DNA of 56,627 nucleotides from assembly GCA_036702865.1 (NCBI GenBank), contig DATNQD010000048.1, positions 1 through 56,627 on the forward strand, given 5' to 3'. Position 1 is the stretch's first letter. Every line of letters starts with the position of its first letter. This stretch comes from Trichocoleus sp. (GTDB lineage: Bacteria; Cyanobacteriota; Cyanobacteriia; Elainellales; Elainellaceae). Made by a program: the position numbers and the translations under genes. Below the pieces are notes generated by a model. The model worked only from the letters and a program-made list of their open reading frames with translations, did no database searches and was not told the DNA's origin. This document shows, one piece after another, positions 52,342 to 56,627 of the stretch.

Positions 52342-53490
52342 CTATGCTGCTGGTGCCAACCGATCGATTTTTTCTTGCAGGGAAGCCATCAAGGAGTTGA
52401 AGGGCTGCACAAACTTGGCAATGCCGTCGTCGAGCAGTTCGACCATGACTTCATCCAGGTCAATGTTGATGTCAGGATCTTTCAGGCTCTCAATCACGTT
52501 ATGTGCTTGATCCACATTAGACTCAATCCGATCGGCAACATCGCAGTGATCAGCACAGGCTTCGATGGTAGCAGGGGGAAGCGTATTGACTGTATCCTGT
52601 CCTACTAACTCGTCCACATACATGACATCGTTGTAGTCGGGGTTCTTGGTGCTGGTGCTTGCCCAGAGCAATCGTTGGACATTTGCGCCTTTTTCAGCCA
52701 GAGCTTTCCATCGATCGCTATTAATAATCTTTTTGTACTCCTGGTAAGCGAGCTTGGCGTTTGCAATGGCAACTTTGCCCTTTATTGCGGTCAGTTTGGC
52801 TTTCTTTTCAATGCGATCGACTCCTACCAGCATTTTATCGATGCGGGCATCAATGTTAATGTCGATGCGGCTGAGGAAGAAACTGGCAACCGAAGCGAGT
52901 TTATCGATCGGCTGTCCCTTGGCAACTCTCGCTTCCAGCCCAGCAATATAGGCATTAGCGGAACCAATATAGCTCTCGACGGAGAACAATAGCGTCACGT
53001 TGACGTTGATCCCTTCCGCAATCACCGCTTGAACCGCAGGCAGACCGGCATCAGTGCCGGGGATTTTGATCATGACATTGGGACGATCGATCGCCGCATA
53101 GTAACGCTTTGCTTCGCTGATTGTGGCTTCGGTGTCTTGAGCGATCGTTGGTGGCACCTCAATACTGACATAACCATCCAGCCCACCAGACTGTTCATAG
53201 ATTGGGTGGAGAATATCACAAGCGTTACGAATGTCCTCAAACACTAGAGACTCGTAAATTTCTTGCAGCGGTTTGTTTGCCCGAATTGCAGCTTCAATAT
53301 CTGCATCGTAAGTGGCATTCCCGACGATCGCCTTCTCAAAAATTGCCGGATTAGAAGTGATCCCGACGATTCCCCGCTCTGCAATCAGCCGTTTCAGTTC
53401 GCCGCTCTTGATCAAATCACGGGTCAGGTTGTCCATCCAAATGCTCTGACCGTACTGCTTGATTTCTAGAATAGGGTTTGTTGCTGTCAT
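52342..53490 (-). CDS. tal: Transaldolase
   Basis: A 382-residue TIM-barrel enzyme of the non-oxidative pentose phosphate pathway. The Schiff-base lysine is in [16 protein letters not shown], and [16 protein letters not shown] near residue 45 is the substrate-binding signature. The sequence belongs to the long transaldolase type (about 380-390 residues) seen in cyanobacteria and actinobacteria, with a C-terminal helical tail ([19 protein letters not shown]). ATG 53490 starts it, 58 bases after fbp. Gene order fbp-tal-zwf-opcA is typical for filamentous cyanobacteria. Confidence 0.96.
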   Translation of the reverse strand: MTATNPILEIKQYGQSIWMDNLTRDLIKSGELKRLIAERGIVGITSNPAIFEKAIVGNATYDADIEAAIRANKPLQEIYESLVFEDIRNACDILHPIYEQSGGLDGYVSIEVPPTIAQDTEATISEAKRYYAAIDRPNVMIKIPGTDAGLPAVQAVIAEGINVNVTLLFSVESYIGSANAYIAGLEARVAKGQPIDKLASVASFFLSRIDINIDARIDKMLVGVDRIEKKAKLTAIKGKVAIANAKLAYQEYKKIINSDRWKALAEKGANVQRLLWASTSTKNPDYNDVMYVDELVGQDTVNTLPPATIEACADHCDVADRIESNVDQAHNVIESLKDPDINIDLDEVMVELLDDGIAKFVQPFNSLMASLQEKIDRLAPAA

Positions 53491-53548
53491 GGCTTCGCTC
53501 CTTCGATCGCTGCTGACTTCACAATAAAAGCTGTCTCAGGTTGCTGGA

Positions 53549-54625
53549 TCAGCCTTTAGACGTTAGTATTTGCTGCTCCCGCAGTTCTCGGTTATGTTCT
53601 TCAACAAAGGACTCCACCAGGGTCACATCTTCAGTGCTGCCAATGACTAAAGGAGTCCGGGCATGAAGGCGATCGGGAATCACATCCAGAATCGGCTGCG
53701 TTCCGGTACTGGCTTTGCCGCCTGCTTGCTCGATCAAAAATGCCAACGGCGCAGATTCATACAGTAAGCGCAGTTTGCCTTCGGGTTTCTTCACAGTGCC
53801 CGGATAAAGGAACACCCCACCCTGAAACAGAATTCGGTGAATGTCGCCGACGAGTGCGCCGCTGTACCTTGCCGTGTAGCCTTCATGCCGATGCACATAG
53901 CGGGTGTAGTCTCGAATCGACTCTTCCCACTGCCAGAAGTTACCTTCGTTGACGCTGTACACAGGTCCGTGGCTGGGGATCTGAATGTTTTCGCTGGACA
54001 AGATGAATTCACCCAGGCTGGGATCAAGCGTAAAGGCATGAACGCCGTGCCCGATCGAGTAGACCAGCATGGTGCTAGGACCGTACAAAATGTATCCAGC
54101 CGCAATTTGCTTATGTCCGTCCTGGAGCAGGTCTTGGGCAGAACCGTCTGAGTCATTGCCCTCTTGCCGTCGGATCGAGAAGATGGAACCAACGTTCAGG
54201 TTAATATCTACGTTTGAGGAACCGTCGATCGGGTCGTAGAGCAGGGTGTAGCGTCCGATCGGGCAGTTTTCAGGAATGTAATAAGGCTCTTCCATCTCCT
54301 CAGATGCCAGACGACAAACTAGCCCACTTTGCTCAAACACAGAAATAAAGACCTGATTGGCAAACACGTCCATCTTTTTGACGGATTCGCCCTGAACGTT
54401 CGTGCGTCCGGTAAATCCAAGCGCATCTTCCACCAGTCCGGCACGGGTCAAGCGACGGGCAATGAGTTTACCTGCAAGCGCAATTCGGCTCATTAAGGCA
54501 CTGAGATCTTGTGCCTCTGCCGAAAAACTTTGTAGCTGTTGCAGAACATGACGAGAAAGTGTAGTGCAATCTCGATCAAGAACATATTGACGCTCTAGGT
54601 CTAAGGGTTGCTCGATGTCAGGCAT
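53549..54625 (-). CDS. fbp: Class I fructose-1,6-bisphosphatase
   Basis: A 358-residue Mg-dependent phosphatase that removes the C1 phosphate of fructose-1,6-bisphosphate in the Calvin cycle and gluconeogenesis. The metal-binding signature is [16 protein letters not shown] with E at EEMEEPY; the lithium-sensitive motif is complete. [14 protein letters not shown] near the C-terminus is the family's substrate-side motif. It is of the type distinct from the bifunctional FBP/SBPase also found in cyanobacteria. It begins the fbp-tal-zwf-opcA run (start 54625) and diverges from pfkA, its metabolic opposite. Confidence 0.96.
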   Translation of the reverse strand: MPDIEQPLDLERQYVLDRDCTTLSRHVLQQLQSFSAEAQDLSALMSRIALAGKLIARRLTRAGLVEDALGFTGRTNVQGESVKKMDVFANQVFISVFEQSGLVCRLASEEMEEPYYIPENCPIGRYTLLYDPIDGSSNVDINLNVGSIFSIRRQEGNDSDGSAQDLLQDGHKQIAAGYILYGPSTMLVYSIGHGVHAFTLDPSLGEFILSSENIQIPSHGPVYSVNEGNFWQWEESIRDYTRYVHRHEGYTARYSGALVGDIHRILFQGGVFLYPGTVKKPEGKLRLLYESAPLAFLIEQAGGKASTGTQPILDVIPDRLHARTPLVIGSTEDVTLVESFVEEHNRELREQQILTSKG

Positions 54626-55352
54626 TATCTTTACCTTTTGAAGGAATTTTTATGACAAATTCAGCTTACACAGTGGAGTTCTTTCACTATGAACAGATTG
54701 GGCAGCCCTTTATCTTCTATCTTAAGAAGGCATTTTCAGAACGGGGCTTAACTTTAGATGAACTATAGAAATGAATTAGAAATGAACGCCAAGAAACTGT
54801 GACTAAATGTGAATCTCCATGTGAATCGACTGTAGGGAATTTTGAAGAACCATGCAGAAGCGATCGTCTTTCACCCTGAGGGGAGATAATAAATAGCGTG
54901 AAATGTCTCAGGTGTAGAGACTGCTCCTTGGCTCAAACTTGAAGCAACCTCACCTCAACCAATACCAACGGCTTGGGTGAATTTCAATGAATTGACCCTT
55001 TGCAAGTAAGCAGTCGAATCTTGTCAAAGTGGAGGTTTGGCATCCGACAAAAGGCTTAAATCTTAATCCCGTCTAAAGCTTTAAGAAATCTTGCTTAAAT
55101 CTATTGACTGGAATGCTCAGGTCAATTGTCTGAAGCCACCTATCTCATCACCCATTCAAGTCTTCTCTTCGTTAAGATTGCTGGGTTTATGAAGCTGGAA
55201 CATGCTGTTAACAATTGTTGACTAATTCTCAAAGATGAAAGGTTAAATTCCAGCTTGTGATACCTTCTTGCCGCAATTCGTCGGTCTTACCGATCTGAGT
55301 TTGCTGCACCCAGTCGCATCTCATTCTTCATCTCTGCAACCAGGAAAGCATT
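54626..55352. other. Divergent intergenic region between fbp and pfkA, about 730 bases
   Basis: No ORF or RNA gene is convincing. It must contain promoters for both the fbp-tal-zwf-opcA run and pfkA. Direct repeats of GCTTAAATCT at about 55054-55063 and 55093-55102, with related CTTTAAG/CTTAAT between, may be regulator sites. No NtcA-like GTA-N8-TAC box was found by eye. Confidence 0.45.
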
Positions 55353-56435
55353 ATGGGAGAACACAAGCGGATTGGCATTTTAACCAGTGGCGGCGACTGC
55401 GCCGGATTAAACGCTGTCATTCGAGCCGTCGTGCATCGGGCAGTTGGAACTTACGACTGGGAAGTTTTGGGGATTTGTCGCGCCACTCAGGGGCTAATGC
55501 AGCGTCCCCCTGATGTTTGTCGGCTAGATATTCCTGAAGCAGATGCCCTCTTAACAGCAGGCGGTACATTCCTGGGAACTACAAATCGTGGCGATCCCTT
55601 CGCTTTCCCAATGTCCGATGGAACCTTGCAAGATCGATCGCAGGAAATTACGGAAGCTTATCATCTGCTTGGTTTGGATGCCATCATCGGCATCGGGGGC
55701 GACGGAAGTATGGCGATCCTCCGTAGACTGGCACAGCAGGGCGGTTGGAATCTGGTTGGCATTCCCAAAACGATCGACAATGACATGGGCATTACTGAAC
55801 GATCGATCGGCTTTGATACGGCAGTGAACATTGCCACAGAATCGCTCGACAGACTCCACTTTACGGCTGCCAGCCACTCGCGCGTCATGATTCTCGAAGT
55901 CATGGGACGAGATGCCGGGCATATCGCCATCAGTGCCGGAATTGCAGGCGGAGCCGATGTCATCCTGATCCCTGAAATTCCTTACAGTTTGGAGAAAATC
56001 TGTGAAAAGCTGCAAGAACGTCAGACACGCGGACAAAATTTTAGTCTGATCATCGTTGCAGAATCTGTCCGTACCGAAAAGGGTGAAGCCGTTACGAAAC
56101 AAGAATGCCTGGAACAAGTTCGCTGGGGCGGCATTGGACAATACCTTGCCGATCGGATTGCTGCCTGTAGCGGCGCAGAAACCCGTGTCACTGTTTTAGG
56201 ACATATTCAAAGAGGGGGCACGCCTTCTCCACTCGATCGCCTGCTTGCCTCTGCCTTTGGGGTCGCTGCGGTTGATTTGATCGCTGAAAACAAGTTCGAT
56301 CAAATGGTGACTTGGCAAAATCGCCAGATCGTCAGTGTCCCGATCGAAGCTGCCATTGCCGAGTATAGCACTGTTGACCCGAACGGAACCCTCGTTCGCA
56401 CTGCCAGGGGACTGGGGATCTGCTTAGGATCTTGA
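55353..56435 (+). CDS. pfkA: 6-Phosphofructokinase
   Basis: A 360-residue PFK-A-family enzyme that phosphorylates fructose-6-phosphate. The N-terminal loop is LTSGGDCAGLNAVIRAV (residues 10-26), the donor loop GGDGS at 115-119 and the catalytic PKTIDND at 138-144. The donor-determining pair is Gly (in GGDG) with Lys139 (in PKTID); PPi enzymes have Asp-Lys and classical ATP enzymes Gly-Gly, so the phosphoryl donor cannot be read from sequence alone. MGRDAGHIA and RGGTPSPLDR are the substrate-binding motifs. Start ATG 55353 with AGGAAAGC upstream. Divergent from fbp. Confidence 0.95.
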   Translation: MGEHKRIGILTSGGDCAGLNAVIRAVVHRAVGTYDWEVLGICRATQGLMQRPPDVCRLDIPEADALLTAGGTFLGTTNRGDPFAFPMSDGTLQDRSQEITEAYHLLGLDAIIGIGGDGSMAILRRLAQQGGWNLVGIPKTIDNDMGITERSIGFDTAVNIATESLDRLHFTAASHSRVMILEVMGRDAGHIAISAGIAGGADVILIPEIPYSLEKICEKLQERQTRGQNFSLIIVAESVRTEKGEAVTKQECLEQVRWGGIGQYLADRIAACSGAETRVTVLGHIQRGGTPSPLDRLLASAFGVAAVDLIAENKFDQMVTWQNRQIVSVPIEAAIAEYSTVDPNGTLVRTARGLGICLGS

Positions 56436-56456
56436 ACAGCAATTTATGGTTGAGGG

Positions 56457-56627
56457 CTAAGTACAGGACAAAAATTGTAGAACATGCAAAAACTCATCCA
56501 TCTTCTGTTCCAGATTTAAGGTAATGTTTCGGAGATGGTCAAAACCATAGCGAAAAATGCTCTTGGCTCTACGCCCGTGCTTTTTGATGGTGAGGGGCTT
56601 GAGTTGATGGAGCCACTCCCCCGCTAG
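56457..56627 (-). CDS. IS4-family transposase, C-terminal fragment
   Basis: The minus strand is open from the window edge to a TAG at 56457-56459, giving 56 residues. It includes LTIKKHGRRAKSIFRYGFD, then HLRNITLNLEQKMDEFLHVL and QFLSCT. This is the typical end of IS4-type transposases in cyanobacteria (HGRKAKSxFRYGFDYLR). The rest, with the DDE residues, lies outside the window. It sits only 22 bases after the pfkA stop, so the insertion is close behind pfkA. No terminal repeat could be confidently placed between 56436 and 56457. Confidence 0.8.
   Translation of the reverse strand, partial: LAGEWLHQLKPLTIKKHGRRAKSIFRYGFDHLRNITLNLEQKMDEFLHVLQFLSCT

Overview
The window looks like part of a cyanobacterial chromosome, probably a filamentous or Leptolyngbya-like lineage; the genus cannot be fixed from sequence alone. 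The evidence is the dense scatter of HIP1 octamers (GCGATCGC and near variants), the oxidative pentose-phosphate order fbp-tal-zwf-opcA, a grxC-gshB pair, a GUN4-domain protein, a fibrillin (PAP) protein, lpxD, and very large hybrid sensor kinases. Both ends lie inside insertion sequences (an ISL3-like transposase tail at the left, an IS4-like transposase tail at the right), so the window is probably a draft contig broken at IS copies.

Left third (1-18.7 kb), almost all on the minus strand. An RND-type membrane-fusion lipoprotein gene has had its 3' end replaced by the ISL3-like element. Next comes a small-molecule redox and hydrolysis cluster: isochorismatase-like hydrolase, three short-chain dehydrogenases, an HSL-type esterase, and a scar of a medium-chain quinone oxidoreductase between two of the SDRs. 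A Dps ferritin follows. A signalling island then carries two paralogous NarL-type response regulators, each paired with its own sensor: a 1988-aa Ser/Thr kinase-AAA-TPR-GAF-PAS-histidine kinase, and a 904-aa dCache-HAMP-PAS histidine kinase. A thioredoxin-fold protein with a single active-site cysteine sits between them. A third sensor survives only as its first ~29 and last ~26 codons joined together. A 21-bp sequence occurs in inverted orientation beyond the two regulators.

Middle (19-34.6 kb). This holds a membrane-anchored patatin-like lipase, a fibrillin-family protein, a TIGR02391/HEPN-like protein (possible defence RNase) and a membrane EEP phosphatase/nuclease. A degraded stretch follows, with remnants of a cyclase-family gene and of a cyanobacterial integrase close to tRNA-Phe. 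Then come a PPC-domain exported protein, grxC-gshB, a four-gene pyrimidine-type uptake and deamination operon (SBP-ATPase-permease-cytosine deaminase-like), a DnaJ-GUN4 fusion and bioB.

Right part (34.6-56.6 kb). This holds a CheB-CheR-PAS-histidine kinase-receiver hybrid, a coiled-coil protein of unknown function, a Crp/Fnr regulator, a 559-aa RTX beta-roll protein, a TIGR03943/UPF0718 permease pair, glmM, a small conserved protein and lpxD. The carbon-core cluster fbp-tal-zwf-opcA follows, with pfkA divergent from fbp. The spacers between genes are unusually rich in short perfect tandem duplications of 11-15 bp. No CRISPR array, rRNA or plasmid origin was seen.
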